64,000 nucleotides of DNA from Burkholderiales bacterium (GTDB lineage: Bacteria > Pseudomonadota > Gammaproteobacteria > Burkholderiales > WYBJ01). Positions 48,268-57,784 of this stretch are shown piece by piece (position 1 is the stretch's first letter; every line of letters starts with the position of its first letter). The DNA is taken from the NCBI GenBank assembly GCA_022841915.1, contig JALHQN010000017.1:1-64000 (forward strand), read 5' to 3'. The notes under the pieces were generated by a model that worked only from the letters and a program-made list of their open reading frames with translations, did not search any database and was not told where the DNA came from. The position numbers were made by a program, and so were the translations under genes.

Positions 48268-48864
48268 ATGAAGAATCCGCCCAGCCTGGAGGAGCTGATC
48301 GCCGCGTTTCGCTGTCTCCCCGGTGTGGGTGCGAAGTCGGCGCAGCGCATGGCGTTCCACTTGCTGCAGCGGGATCGCGCCGGCGCCGCACGATTGGGCG
48401 CTGCGCTCGGCCGGGTTCTCGACGCGGTTCGCCATTGCGAGCGCTGCAACAGCTTCAGCGAAACCGACGTGTGCGGTTTGTGCAGTTCGTCCCAGCGCGA
48501 CGCGAGTCTGCTATGCGTGGTCGAGACGCCAGCCGATCTGCTCATGCTCGAGCAGGCCCAGTGCTACGGCGGCCTCTATTTCGTGTTGATGGGGCGACTG
48601 TCTCCGCTGGATGGCATCGGCCCCAAGGACATTCACCTCGATCGCATGCTGCAGCGGGCTGCCGACGGTCTGGTGAAAGAAGTCGTGCTCGCGACCAATT
48701 TCACTAATGAAGGCGAAGCGACGGCTCATTTCATCAGCGAGATGCTCGCGAGCCGAGGCATCAAGGTCACGCGCATCGCGCGCGGCTTGCCCGTGGGTGG
48801 AGAGATCGAGCACGTCGACAGTGGCACGCTCGCCCGTGCCGTGATCGAGCGCCGGTCGGTGTAA
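48268..48864 (+). CDS. recR: Recombination protein RecR
   Basis: 198-residue recombination mediator of the RecFOR pathway. Helix-hairpin-helix [17 protein letters not shown], zinc finger C57, C60, C69, C72 ([16 protein letters not shown]), then the Toprim domain from [17 protein letters not shown]-terminal Walker-like [17 protein letters not shown]. Last gene of the operon; a hairpin follows the stop. Confidence 0.97.
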   Translation: MKNPPSLEELIAAFRCLPGVGAKSAQRMAFHLLQRDRAGAARLGAALGRVLDAVRHCERCNSFSETDVCGLCSSSQRDASLLCVVETPADLLMLEQAQCYGGLYFVLMGRLSPLDGIGPKDIHLDRMLQRAADGLVKEVVLATNFTNEGEATAHFISEMLASRGIKVTRIARGLPVGGEIEHVDSGTLARAVIERRSV

Positions 48865-48870
48865 TCCGCA

Positions 48871-48890
48871 CAGCCGCTCTGGAGCGGCTG
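48871..48890. terminator. Hairpin between convergent recR and FAD reductase genes
   Basis: CAGCCGCT (48871-48878) and AGCGGCTG (48883-48890) form a perfect 8-bp stem with a CTGG loop, six bases after the recR stop and two before the end of the opposing gene. It is probably a shared terminator without a T-run. Confidence 0.6.
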
Positions 48891-48892
48891 CA

Positions 48893-50092
48893 TCATCCCA
48901 AAGGCACGCTCGGATCGGCGAGCTTCGCCGCGTCCACGTCGCCGCCGGCCGCGATCAACTTGCGAAAGGCCAGATGTTCGCGAGGCGCGCTTACCGTGTC
49001 GGCTGCGATAAGTTTGCCGCCGCGCAGATACATCACGCTGAAGGTGCGCGTCGAGGGATCACCTCTCAGTACCGCATCATCGTAGCCTTGCGACAAGCCC
49101 GCGATCTGTAGTCGCAGGTCGTACTGGTTCGACCAGAACCAAGGCAGTTCGGCATAGGCCAGCGGCTTTCCGCATAGATTGGAGGCCGCGGCGCGCGCCT
49201 GATCGACGGCGTTCTGCACCGACTCCAGGCGCAGTCTACGGTCGAGCAGTTTGTTCGGATGATTCGTGCAGTCGCCTGCCGCATGGATGTGCTCATCGGC
49301 AGTGCGAGTGAACTCGTCGACGATGATCCCGTTGTCGCAGGCAAGACCCGCGGCGGCAGCCAGTTCGACGTTCGGTACGATGCCTACGCCGACGATGACC
49401 AAGTCGGCCTCGATGCGGCCTCCCGTGCTCACCACTGCGCTCACGCGCTCCTTGCCCTCCATCGCCACTACACCGGCGTCGCACCGGATGTCGACGCCTT
49501 GTCTGGCGTGCTCTTCGGCGAAGAACTGAGCGGTCGGCGGGCCGCTCACGCGGCTGAGGATCCGACTCGCGGCCTCCAGGACGGTGACCTTCAATCCGGC
49601 TTTGACGGCAATCGCTGCCGCCTCGAGCCCGATGTAGCCGCCACCCACGACCACCAGTCGCTGGTCCGGGGACATCTGTGCGCGTATGCCCTCCACGTCG
49701 GCGATCGTGCGCAGATAATGGACGCCAGGGAGCGTTGCTCCCAGCACATCGAGCCGTCGTACTCGGCTGCCTGTCGTCAGCAGGAGCTTGGAATAGGGCA
49801 GGGTTTCGTCGCCGAGGGCCACTTCGCGGCGCCCGCGATCGATGCCTTCCACACGAGTGTTCAGTCGAAACTGGACCGTCCGCTCCTGATAGAACTTGGC
49901 AGGCTTGAGCTGCAGTTGCTCGACGCTCATCTGACCGGCGAGAAAATTCTTCGATAGCGGCGGGCGCTGATAGGGCCCGTGGGCTTCATCGCCGACAACG
50001 AGGATCTCCCCGGTGTAGCCATGCTCGCGCAAGCTCGCCACAGCCACTCCCGCGCTATGGCCGGCGCCGACGATTACGATTCGTTCGCTCAT
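48893..50092 (-). CDS. FAD/NAD-dependent ferredoxin reductase-type oxidoreductase
   Basis: Flavoprotein of 399 residues like the reductase component of ring-hydroxylating dioxygenases or rubredoxin reductase. FAD motif RIVIVGAGHSAGVAVASLRE, PYQRPPLSKNFLAG (family block), NAD motif LVVVGGGYIGLEAAAIAVK, and HIHAAGDCTNHPN. The C-terminal domain has SVQNAVDQARAAASNL and PWFWSNQYDLRLQIAG, as in the rhodocoxin/BphA4 family. No partner ferredoxin or oxygenase is adjacent, so its acceptor is unknown. It diverges from the cobalamin riboswitch. Confidence 0.93.
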   Translation of the reverse strand: MSERIVIVGAGHSAGVAVASLREHGYTGEILVVGDEAHGPYQRPPLSKNFLAGQMSVEQLQLKPAKFYQERTVQFRLNTRVEGIDRGRREVALGDETLPYSKLLLTTGSRVRRLDVLGATLPGVHYLRTIADVEGIRAQMSPDQRLVVVGGGYIGLEAAAIAVKAGLKVTVLEAASRILSRVSGPPTAQFFAEEHARQGVDIRCDAGVVAMEGKERVSAVVSTGGRIEADLVIVGVGIVPNVELAAAAGLACDNGIIVDEFTRTADEHIHAAGDCTNHPNKLLDRRLRLESVQNAVDQARAAASNLCGKPLAYAELPWFWSNQYDLRLQIAGLSQGYDDAVLRGDPSTRTFSVMYLRGGKLIAADTVSAPREHLAFRKLIAAGGDVDAAKLADPSVPLG

Positions 50093-50183
50093 GTGATTTC
50101 CGTTTCGGTGGACGAAGCGGCGGCTGGTCACCGCACTTCCGAGGATAGGGATTGTAGTCGCTGCCTCGCGTTTCGCGAACCCG

Positions 50184-50213
50184 TTGCATGTCGACATGGG
50201 CGAGCGCTATAAT
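50184..50213 (+). promoter_or_regulatory. Sigma-70 promoter of the cobalamin-uptake operon
   Basis: TTGCAT (50184-50189), an 18-base spacer and a consensus TATAAT (50208-50213). Transcription would start near 50220, right at the 5' edge of the riboswitch. Confidence 0.75.
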
Positions 50214-50223
50214 CAGTCGTCCT

Positions 50224-50413
50224 AGGTGCGTTCGTTATAGCGACGAGCGTTAAACGGGAAACAGGGACCGGCCAACGCCGGCAACCTGTGCTGCCCCCGC
50301 AACGGTAAGCAAGTGCGGGTGCGACACGACGAGCCCTTCGAGGCTCGCAGCCACTGCGGCAGCTGCCGTGGGAAGGCGTCGCACCAAGACTTGTCAGCCC
50401 GGATACCGGCCCA
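50224..50413 (+). ncRNA. Cobalamin (adenosylcobalamin) riboswitch
   Basis: All conserved blocks are in order: AAACGGGAAACAGGG (about 50253), GCCAACGCCGGCAACCTGTG (50271 on), CTGCCCCCGCAACGGTAAGC, and the B12 box AGCCCGGATACCGGCC at 50396-50411. Expression platform 50414-50541 contains GTCCGC/GCGGAC near 50510-50527 directly before the GAGGGAG ribosome-binding site, and pyrimidine-rich CCTCTCCTC upstream that could mask it, suggesting translational control. It should repress the uptake operon when B12 is plentiful. Confidence 0.95.
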
Positions 50414-50541
50414 GGATCGCAGTGAAGCTGGCGCGGGTGGTCGCCGCATGCTTGCTCGTCTGGACGGCGTGGCGCGCATCCTCTCCTCTTCACTTCTATT
50501 CCATGTGATGTCCGCGGGGCGGCGGACGAGGGAGTGTTGAA

Positions 50542-52614
50542 TTGACTTCAGCTAAGCGATGGCGGCTCGCCCTATGGGCGCCTGCCATGATCGGTTTTTC
50601 CTTCAGTACGAGCACCCCAGCGCAGCTCGCCTACACGCCGGAGATCATCGTCTCCGCGACCCGGTTCACGGATTCCGTCGACCGGCTCCCGGTGAACGCG
50701 AGCGTCATACAGGCGGACGAGATCGCTCGCAGCACCGCACGCACGCTGCCCGAATTGCTCGGCTCGCGCGCCGGTATCGCGATGCGCGATCTCTACGGCA
50801 ACGACGGTGCCCTCAGCACGATCGACATGCGAGGGTTCGGTGCCGCTGCGGGGCAGAATACGCTGGTGTTGGTCGACGGTCGCGTGCTGAACGACATCGA
50901 CATGTCGGGCGTGCAGTGGTCTTCGATTCCGCTGGGAACGATCGAGCGCATCGAAGTGCTGAGGGGCAGCGGGGCGGTTCAATACGGCGATGGCGCGAGC
51001 GCCGGTGTCATCAACATCGTCACGCGGCATCCGGCGCGTGACGGCAATCGTGTCACCGCGGGCGCCCGATTCGGCAGCTGGGATACCCGCGATTTGAGCG
51101 CGGGACTGAACCTCTTCGCCAACAACGTCGGGCTCTACGCTCATGCGCGCAACTACGAGTCCGGCGGCTATCGAGACAACAATCGCTCGCGCCAGTCCAA
51201 TGTCGCGCTTAGCGGCAGCTGGACCGGCGCCGCCGCCGAGGCGAATCTGCGTCTGGGCATCGACAGACAGGGCATACGCCTGCCTGGTGCGAGACTCGTC
51301 CAGCCCAGCGCAGGCATCGATCTGTTATCGACCGATCGTCGGGGCGCAGCAACACCCCTCGACTACGCTCAGCGTGACGGCAATCATCTCGCGCTTGACC
51401 TGCGCTGGCAGCTGGGGGCCGGCGAATTGGCGCTTGGCATGGGTTACCGGGACAAGTCGCAGCACTCGTATTTCGACTTCGGCGGCTTTCCCGACTACCG
51501 TAGCATCGATCTGGACGTCCTCAGCATGCAGCCGCGGTTTCGCTGGCAGGGCGATATACGTGGTCTTCGGCATTCCATCGTGGCGGGGATGGATCTGGCG
51601 CAGTGGGATTACGCGTTGCGCCGCTCGAATCAGCCGTCCAATATCGGGCAGCCGATCAACAGCGTCGGCGCCAGCCAGGACACCCGCGCGTTCTATCTGC
51701 TCGATACGGTGCAACTCTCGGAGCGAGTCGTCGTCAACGTGGGACTGCGTCGCGAGCGTCGTCGATTGAGCGCGAGTGACGTCTACGATCCGGGCGCGCC
51801 AGGCGCGTTCTTCGGCTCGGCTGCTATTGCGGGGCAGGAAGACGCCCGTGCAAGCGCCTACGAAGCCGGTCTTCGGATCGGTATCTCGGATCAGGCGGAC
51901 GCGGTCCTGCGCACCGGAAAAAGCTTCCGCTTCGCCAACGTGGACGAGATCTACGAGACTTCCCCCACCTTCGCTCCTCAGTTCCAGTTCCTGCGGCCAC
52001 AGAGCGCGCGCACCTACGAAGCGGGCGTGGTCTTGGGACGCAAGGCGCCCTGGCTGCGCGCGTCCTTGTATCGGATGGACGTGGACGACGAGATTCATCT
52101 CGATCCGTTCTCGACCGGCGTGGGCAATCGCAATCTGCCGCCGCTGCGGCGCGATGGCCTCGAGGTCGAGACCCGCCATTCGGTTACTCGGGACATCGAG
52201 TTGAGCAGCGCCTACGCGTTCACGCGCGCTCGCTTCACCGAGGGGACGTTGAACACCGTAGTGATCGCCGGGCGCACCGTGCCCCTCGTGCCGCGCCACA
52301 AACTGAACCTGGCCGCGAGCTGGCGTATGACTACCGATACTCGCGTTCGGGCTGAGATGCATGCCGTCGCAGAGCAGTACATGGATAACGACGAAGGCAA
52401 CACCTTCCAGCGGCGCATTCCTGCCTACACCACCGCGGACCTGAAGATCCAGCATCGAGTCGGTGCTTTCACGGCCACCTTGGGCGTAAGTAATCTGTTC
52501 GATCGCAAGTACTTCGCCTATGCCGTGCGCAGCCAATTCGTGGCTGACCGGTTCAATGCGTATCCGCTGCCTGAACGCTCGTTCTGGATCGGGCTGGAGT
52601 ACAAGGGGCTTTGA
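50542..52614 (+). CDS. btuB: TonB-dependent vitamin B12 receptor (BtuB-like)
   Basis: Outer-membrane receptor of 690 residues. It has a signal peptide (to about residue 29), TonB-box-like PEIIVSATRF, the plug with LLGSRAGIAMRDLYGNDG and VEVLRGSGAVQYGDGASAGVI-like strand region, then a beta-barrel ending in NLFDRKYFAYAVRSQ and RSFWIGLEYKGL. The start is TTG at 50542, supported by GAGGGAG and lack of an in-frame ATG before the signal peptide. B12 specificity is inferred from the riboswitch and the btuCDF-like genes that follow. Confidence 0.92.
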   Translation: MTSAKRWRLALWAPAMIGFSFSTSTPAQLAYTPEIIVSATRFTDSVDRLPVNASVIQADEIARSTARTLPELLGSRAGIAMRDLYGNDGALSTIDMRGFGAAAGQNTLVLVDGRVLNDIDMSGVQWSSIPLGTIERIEVLRGSGAVQYGDGASAGVINIVTRHPARDGNRVTAGARFGSWDTRDLSAGLNLFANNVGLYAHARNYESGGYRDNNRSRQSNVALSGSWTGAAAEANLRLGIDRQGIRLPGARLVQPSAGIDLLSTDRRGAATPLDYAQRDGNHLALDLRWQLGAGELALGMGYRDKSQHSYFDFGGFPDYRSIDLDVLSMQPRFRWQGDIRGLRHSIVAGMDLAQWDYALRRSNQPSNIGQPINSVGASQDTRAFYLLDTVQLSERVVVNVGLRRERRRLSASDVYDPGAPGAFFGSAAIAGQEDARASAYEAGLRIGISDQADAVLRTGKSFRFANVDEIYETSPTFAPQFQFLRPQSARTYEAGVVLGRKAPWLRASLYRMDVDDEIHLDPFSTGVGNRNLPPLRRDGLEVETRHSVTRDIELSSAYAFTRARFTEGTLNTVVIAGRTVPLVPRHKLNLAASWRMTTDTRVRAEMHAVAEQYMDNDEGNTFQRRIPAYTTADLKIQHRVGAFTATLGVSNLFDRKYFAYAVRSQFVADRFNAYPLPERSFWIGLEYKGL

Positions 52615-52627
52615 TCATGGACGTACG

Positions 52628-53635
52628 ATGAATCGGGCGCGCGTGCGGGTCTCCCTCGGGGCCATGCTCGTGCTCGCCTGCGCTTCAGTGCTGCTGGCCT
52701 TGAGCAGCGGCACCGACGGTTGGTCGCCACAGCGAACCTGGCAGGCACTGACGGAGGGTCGATCCTCGCTGTATGCCGAGGTCGTGCTTGGGTTGCGATT
52801 GCCCAGAGCGTGGACAGCCTTTGCGTGCGGAGGCCTTCTCGCGGTCGCCGGGGCGTTGATGCAGGTGCTGCTGCGCAATCCGTTGGCCGATCCCTATGTG
52901 CTAGGGCTCGCAGGTGGGGCCGGCGTGGGCGCGTTGGGTGCAATGTTGTTGGGGATAGGCAGTGTGGGCGTGATGGGGGCCGCCTGGGTGGGGGCCTTGA
53001 TGTCCGTCGCGATGGTGCTATGGTTCGGCCGAGACACCTTCGTCGGTCGAAGCTCGGGCGCTGCAGCGGACGATCCGTTGCGCCTGTTGCTGATCGGGGT
53101 CGCTTTGGCAACGGGGTGGGCGGCGCTGATCACGCTCATTCTTGCGCTCGCTCCGGATGCGAGCCTGCGCGGCCTGTTGTTCTGGCTCATGGGCGATCTG
53201 GACGGAGCGGTCGACTTCATGGTGCCGCTGGCGGGTTTGATCGTCGTCCTGATCTTCACCATGTTTTGGGCACGGGATCTCAACGTGCTGACCCACGGCG
53301 CCCAGACCGCGCACGCACTGGGGGTGTCAGTGAAGCGAGTTCGTTTTCTCGCCATGCTGCTTGCATCGTGCGCGACGGCGCTCGCAGTCACCACGATTGG
53401 GACCGTCGGCTTCGTCGGCCTGATCGTCCCCAATGCATTGCGACTCGTGTTCGGCAACGATCAGCGGTTTCTTCTGCCTGCCAGTGCCTTGGCGGGCGGT
53501 GCGTTGCTCACGCTCGCTGACACGCTCGGACGGACGGTCGTCGCGCCGATGCAACTGCCCGTGGGTGGCGTCATGGCCGTGTTGGGTGCGCCCGTGTTCA
53601 TGTGGATACTAAGCCGAGGATACTCCGGGCGATGA
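52628..53635 (+). CDS. btuC: Cobalamin ABC transporter permease (FecCD/BtuC family)
   Basis: Inner-membrane permease of 335 residues with about 9-10 hydrophobic helices. The family landmarks are LRLPRAWTAFACGGLLAVAG, LLRNPLADPYVLGLAGGAGVG, GTVGFVGLIVPNALRLVFG and GRTVVAPMQLPVGGVMAVLG. The ATG at 52628 begins 14 bases after btuB. Its stop overlaps the btuD start (ATGA). Confidence 0.93.
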   Translation: MNRARVRVSLGAMLVLACASVLLALSSGTDGWSPQRTWQALTEGRSSLYAEVVLGLRLPRAWTAFACGGLLAVAGALMQVLLRNPLADPYVLGLAGGAGVGALGAMLLGIGSVGVMGAAWVGALMSVAMVLWFGRDTFVGRSSGAAADDPLRLLLIGVALATGWAALITLILALAPDASLRGLLFWLMGDLDGAVDFMVPLAGLIVVLIFTMFWARDLNVLTHGAQTAHALGVSVKRVRFLAMLLASCATALAVTTIGTVGFVGLIVPNALRLVFGNDQRFLLPASALAGGALLTLADTLGRTVVAPMQLPVGGVMAVLGAPVFMWILSRGYSGR

Positions 53636-54411
53636 GCAAAGCGACGATACTGGATGCGCGAACGCTGGTACTGCGTGCCGGCGCGCGTACGCTGATCTGC
53701 GACTTGCAGCTAGACGTGCGCGAAGGAGAGTTTTGGTGCGTGCTCGGGCCCAATGGCAGCGGCAAGTCGACCCTTCTGCACACGCTCGCGGGACTGCGGC
53801 TCGCCGATGAAGGCGAGGTCTGGCTCGATGATCGTCCCCTTCGGCACTGGACTGCGCGCTCGGCCGCCCGCCGCCGCGCGATTTTGCTGCAGGGACACAG
53901 CTACGCGTTCAGCGCCAGTGTGGTCGATAGCGTGATGGTGGGGCGCCACCCGCACTTGGGGCGTTTCGGCTGGCCGGGAGAAGAGGACAGCGCGTGCGTC
54001 GACGCCGCCCTGCAGTGCATGGACATCGCCCACTTGGCAGCACGCGACGTAACTGGTTTATCGGGCGGAGAACGACAACGGGTCGCCGTAGCGGCCGTGT
54101 TGGCGCAGGATCCCAAGCTCTTCTTGCTAGACGAGCCCACCACGCATCTGGATCTCGTGCATCAGGTCGCGCTGTTTCGGCACTTGTCCGCGGCGGCGAA
54201 GGGCGAAGGACGCGCTGTGGTGATCGCAACGCACGAGTACAACCTGGCGGCACGATTCGCGACGCACGCCTTGCTCTTGTACGGCGATGGCCGCACCTAT
54301 GCAGGAACGGCCAGTGAAGTGCTGCGGGCGCAGCGCTTGTCCGATGTGTTCGGGTTCGCGCTCGAAGAATGCTCCGACGCGAGCCGAAGAGCGTTCCTGC
54401 CCCAGTGGTAG
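53632..54411 (+). CDS. btuD: Cobalamin ABC transporter ATP-binding protein
   Basis: ABC ATPase of 259 residues. Walker A LGPNGSGKSTLL, Q-loop ILLQGHSYAFS, signature LSGGERQRVAVA, Walker B LFLLDEPTTHLDL and the switch histidine in ATHEYN. The FepC/BtuD type pairs with FecCD permeases. The ATG at 53632 overlaps btuC by four bases and the 3' end overlaps the next gene by 43. Confidence 0.93.
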   Translation: MSKATILDARTLVLRAGARTLICDLQLDVREGEFWCVLGPNGSGKSTLLHTLAGLRLADEGEVWLDDRPLRHWTARSAARRRAILLQGHSYAFSASVVDSVMVGRHPHLGRFGWPGEEDSACVDAALQCMDIAHLAARDVTGLSGGERQRVAVAAVLAQDPKLFLLDEPTTHLDLVHQVALFRHLSAAAKGEGRAVVIATHEYNLAARFATHALLLYGDGRTYAGTASEVLRAQRLSDVFGFALEECSDASRRAFLPQW

Positions 54412-55292
54412 CGCGCGCGATTCGGTTGCTGCGCGGCCTGTTCCTGGGCGTGACCGCGGTGCTTGTTTGCGCGATGGCGCAGGCCGAGGTCAGCGTCGTC
54501 GATGATTCCGGCAAAGCGGTTCGATTGCGTGAGCCGGCACGGCGCATCGTCTCGCTCGCGCCGCATCTGACCGAGCTGCTGTTCGAAGCCGGGGCGGGCG
54601 AGCGGGTGGTCGGTGTCGTGGCATACAGCGATTATCCCGCGCAAGCGCGCACGCTTCCTCGCATCGGAGATGCGCGAGCACTCGATCTGGAAGCGATCGC
54701 GATGCTGCAGCCTGACCTGGTGGTGGCTTGGGGCAGCGGCAGTCCCAAGGCGCAGGTCGAGCGTCTCGTACGCATGGGTTTCCCGGTGTTCTTGAGCGAA
54801 CCCGACCTGCTTGAATCGATCGCACTCACGATCGAGCGTCTGGGCACGCTCGCCGGTAGCGAACGCTCCTCGCGCTTGCGAGCCGAGAGCTTTCGCCAGC
54901 GTCTAGCGGCGCTACGCAGCAGCACACGAGGCGTGAGGCGGGTGCGTGTGTTCTACCAGGTGTGGGGGCAGCCTCTGCTGACTGTGAATGCGCGCCATGT
55001 CATCGACGACGCCTTGGGTGTCTGCGGTGCCGACAACGTGTTCGCCCGTTTGAAGGTCGGCACTCCGCGGGTGGATCGGGAGGCCGTATTGCTCGCCGAT
55101 CCGGACGCGATCGTGATTGCCACCTCGGGCGACGACGGACAGACGCATGAAGCGTGGAGTCAATGGCGCAGTCTGCGTGCCGTGCGTAATGGGCATCTGT
55201 TGACCGTCGACGCTAGCCTGCTTCATCGGCATACTGCGCGCATTCTCGATGGCGTCGCAGCCCTTTGTCGGGACATGGCGTGGGTGCGCTGA
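54369..55292 (+). CDS. btuF: Cobalamin-binding periplasmic protein (BtuF-like)
   Basis: Class III substrate-binding protein, 307 residues. The signal peptide is about residues 18-39 (LLRGLFLGVTAVLVCAMAQA). The BtuF start RIVSLAPHLTELLFEAGAG is followed by YSDYPAQARTLPRIGD, DLEAIAMLQPDLVVAW and VFYQVWGQPLLTVN. It captures cobalamin in the periplasm for BtuCD. Last gene of the riboswitch-controlled operon. Confidence 0.9.
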   Translation: MLRREPKSVPAPVVARAIRLLRGLFLGVTAVLVCAMAQAEVSVVDDSGKAVRLREPARRIVSLAPHLTELLFEAGAGERVVGVVAYSDYPAQARTLPRIGDARALDLEAIAMLQPDLVVAWGSGSPKAQVERLVRMGFPVFLSEPDLLESIALTIERLGTLAGSERSSRLRAESFRQRLAALRSSTRGVRRVRVFYQVWGQPLLTVNARHVIDDALGVCGADNVFARLKVGTPRVDREAVLLADPDAIVIATSGDDGQTHEAWSQWRSLRAVRNGHLLTVDASLLHRHTARILDGVAALCRDMAWVR

Positions 55293-55410
55293 GGCGAGAG
55301 GGTCAAGGTCGCCGACGCATATCTGCTATGCTCGCGCCCGGGAGAGTTGCGTGCCACGCTGACCCGCGTACCGTGACTTCCCTCTACTCAGTGGACCGTA
55401 AAGCAATCCG

Positions 55411-56682
55411 ATGAACTCGCCGCTACGCAAACCGAAAAACCGACCCACCGCTCGCCGCGATCCCCGACCTCAACGCGACAGTGGCTCTACGGCGCCCGCG
55501 CCGGGTAGTCGCAGGCGCAATGTGAGCGGGCCGCGTCCATCGAGGCCTCCAGGAGCTGCGGAGAAGTTCGAATCGGCGCGCGACGAGTTCGAGGACGGCA
55601 ATCTGACGCAATCGCCGCGGCGCAACGAGTCGGATGCAGTTACGGTCAAGCTGCAGAAACGGTTGGCCGAGACCGGGTTGGGATCGCGTCGAGCGATGGA
55701 AGAACTCATCGAGTCGGGCCAGGTCTCCGTCAACGGTCGAGTCGCGAAGCTGGGCGCACGCGTCGCGGACACCGACTGGATCATGGTGGGCGGCAAGCTC
55801 ATCGGTCGGGTGCGAGCGAGCAAGGAGGGCGAACCCCAGATCCTGCTCTATCACAAGCCCGAGGGCGAGATCGTATCTCGGGACGACCCCGAAGGCCGGC
55901 CCAGCGTATTCGATCGGGTGCCTATAGTGAAGCGAGGGCGCTGGTTGGCGGTCGGTCGGCTCGACTTCAACACCTGTGGCCTGCTGATCTTCACCGACTC
56001 GGGTGAACTCGCCAACCGACTGACTCACCCGCGATACAACGCACGACGCGATTATGCCGTGCGTATAGTCGGTGAGCTCGGTGTCGATCACATCCGCAGT
56101 CTCAAGAGCGGCATCAATCTCGAGGACGGACCCGCCCGCTTCGAAGTCGTCGAAGCGCAAGGTGGCGAGGGCACCAATCGCTGGTATCGGGTACGCGTTC
56201 GCGAAGGTCGCAATCGCCTGGTGCGCCGATTGTTCGCCGCCATCGGTTTCACCGTGAGCCGGCTGATGCGCACGGCATTCGGGCCGTTCGAGCTGCCCGC
56301 GCGGGTCAAGCGCGGTCAGTGGCTGCGCCTGGATCCGAGCGAAGTCAAGCAGGCGCTCCTTCGTCTTGAGCGCGAAGAAAAGGGCGAAGCCAGACCGGTG
56401 GTGGATAGACCGCTGCGCCGCCTCGCCGAGGCTGGCAAGGGCGGTGCTCGTCAGGCGGCCGCTCGACCGACTGCGCAGAGAGAACGCGAGCCGAGATCCG
56501 GTGAGGCCCGGATACACGAAACGCGCTCGAAAGCGCCTCGGTCCGGGACGGTGCCGGGTGCCAATCCGAATCGCCGAGCGGCGGCAGCGCCGGGCGCTAG
56601 GCCGAATCGCCGATCTGCTGCAACTCCTCTCGACGCAACACGAAAACCGCGTCGTCCGCCCCGTCGATCTCCAGCCAGGTGA
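55411..56682 (+). CDS. rluB: 23S rRNA pseudouridine synthase, RluB type
   Basis: RsuA/RluB-family enzyme of 423 residues making pseudouridine in 23S rRNA (2605 in E. coli). S4 domain about 79-126 (LAETGLGSRRAMEELIESGQ), then the catalytic domain with D185 in VGRLDFNTCGLLIF and the NRLVRRLFAAIGF block. Both ends are long, basic and low-complexity (residues 1-75 and about 330-423, rich in Arg, Pro, Ala), as in betaproteobacterial RluB. The 3' end overlaps prmB on the other strand by 86 bases. Confidence 0.92.
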   Translation: MNSPLRKPKNRPTARRDPRPQRDSGSTAPAPGSRRRNVSGPRPSRPPGAAEKFESARDEFEDGNLTQSPRRNESDAVTVKLQKRLAETGLGSRRAMEELIESGQVSVNGRVAKLGARVADTDWIMVGGKLIGRVRASKEGEPQILLYHKPEGEIVSRDDPEGRPSVFDRVPIVKRGRWLAVGRLDFNTCGLLIFTDSGELANRLTHPRYNARRDYAVRIVGELGVDHIRSLKSGINLEDGPARFEVVEAQGGEGTNRWYRVRVREGRNRLVRRLFAAIGFTVSRLMRTAFGPFELPARVKRGQWLRLDPSEVKQALLRLEREEKGEARPVVDRPLRRLAEAGKGGARQAAARPTAQREREPRSGEARIHETRSKAPRSGTVPGANPNRRAAAAPGARPNRRSAATPLDATRKPRRPPRRSPAR

Positions 56683-57559
56683 ACGGCGTCATGGGGAAGG
56701 CGGCCTCCACGCTCTCGCGTGCGTGGCCCACTTCCATGACGAGCAGACCCTGGGGCGCTAGAAAATGCGCTGCCCTTGCCAGAATACGACGCACCAGGTC
56801 GAGCCCGTCTTCTCCGCCGGCGAGTGCGAGACGCGGCTCATGGCGATATTCTTCGGGCAGAGCGGCCATCGCTCGCTCGGTCACGTAAGGCGGGTTGGAA
56901 ACGATCAGATCGTACCGTGCGTCGTCGGTCAAGGGTGCGAACAGGTCGCCCTCGAGCAGGCGAATACGCGCCGCCATGTCATAGTCGGCCACGTTTCGCC
57001 GGGCCACTGCCAGCGCCGCCGGTGAGAGGTCGACGGCGTCGATGCAAGCCTCGGGCAGCACATGAGCGAGGATGATGGCCAGGCAGCCCGAGCCGGTGCA
57101 CAACTCCAGCGCGGCGTCGATGCGATCCGGCTCGGGGATCCAGGGCGAGAGGTCACTGGGCAGCCAGTGTCCGATATAGGATCTGGGTACGATCGCCCGT
57201 TCATCGATGTAGAAGCGGTACGCGCCGATCCAGGCTTCATGGGTCAGGTAAGCCGCGGGGCGGCGCTCGAGGACGCGTCGCTGCAGCAGTGGCAGCACCT
57301 GGTCGATCTCGGCCGGCAGGAGGCGCGCGTCGAGAAAGGTGCCCGCCTGATCGAGCGGTAGCGCCAGCCTGTGGCAGACGAGATAAACCGCTTCGTCGAG
57401 CGCGGTTTCGCAGCCATGTCCGTAGGTCAAGTTCGCCTCGGTGAAGCGCGAGACGGCGAAGCGCACCAGATCGCGCACGGTGCGCAGATGCTGCGAGGCG
57501 GCATGAAACGTGGCGCCGTGATTGAGCGAGCCTAGGTGCGTGGACGAATCATTAGTCAT
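56597..57559 (-). CDS. prmB: Ribosomal protein L3 N5-glutamine methyltransferase
   Basis: SAM-dependent methyltransferase of 320 residues. SAM motif LELCTGSGCLAIILAH and catalytic NPPY in YDLIVSNPPYVTERAM. The preceding VPRSYIGHWL and the AYLTHEAWIGAYRFYID region mark PrmB rather than PrmC. It methylates a glutamine of L3. Its 3' end runs 86 bases into the end of rluB. Confidence 0.95.
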   Translation of the reverse strand: MTNDSSTHLGSLNHGATFHAASQHLRTVRDLVRFAVSRFTEANLTYGHGCETALDEAVYLVCHRLALPLDQAGTFLDARLLPAEIDQVLPLLQRRVLERRPAAYLTHEAWIGAYRFYIDERAIVPRSYIGHWLPSDLSPWIPEPDRIDAALELCTGSGCLAIILAHVLPEACIDAVDLSPAALAVARRNVADYDMAARIRLLEGDLFAPLTDDARYDLIVSNPPYVTERAMAALPEEYRHEPRLALAGGEDGLDLVRRILARAAHFLAPQGLLVMEVGHARESVEAAFPMTPFTWLEIDGADDAVFVLRREELQQIGDSA

Positions 57560-57784
57560 GCGTGCTCGTGCTGCAGCGAATCGAACCGCTGCACTGGTTT
57601 TTCGAGACCCGAGGTCGTTGCCTGCGGGGCAGCGGGAGTCGCTCCCGCGTCACGCCGGCGAGCGCTATCGGGCGCATCGGCTCGGCTGCTGGCAGTCGTG
57701 CCTTGGGCAAATAGTCGTGAGCATGCCCTGCAACCGTGACCGGAAAGCGATTCGATACAGCAACGATTGTCGGGCTAGGCATGC
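57560..57784. other. Gap between prmB and pilU
   Basis: 225 bp without a supported gene on either strand. It contains hairpin GCGGGAG/CTCCCGC (57632-57648, 3-base loop) and the palindrome CTAGGCATGCCTAG (57775-57788) that includes the pilU stop codon. dapE, which I would expect near here, is absent and I see no remnant of it. Confidence 0.45.
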
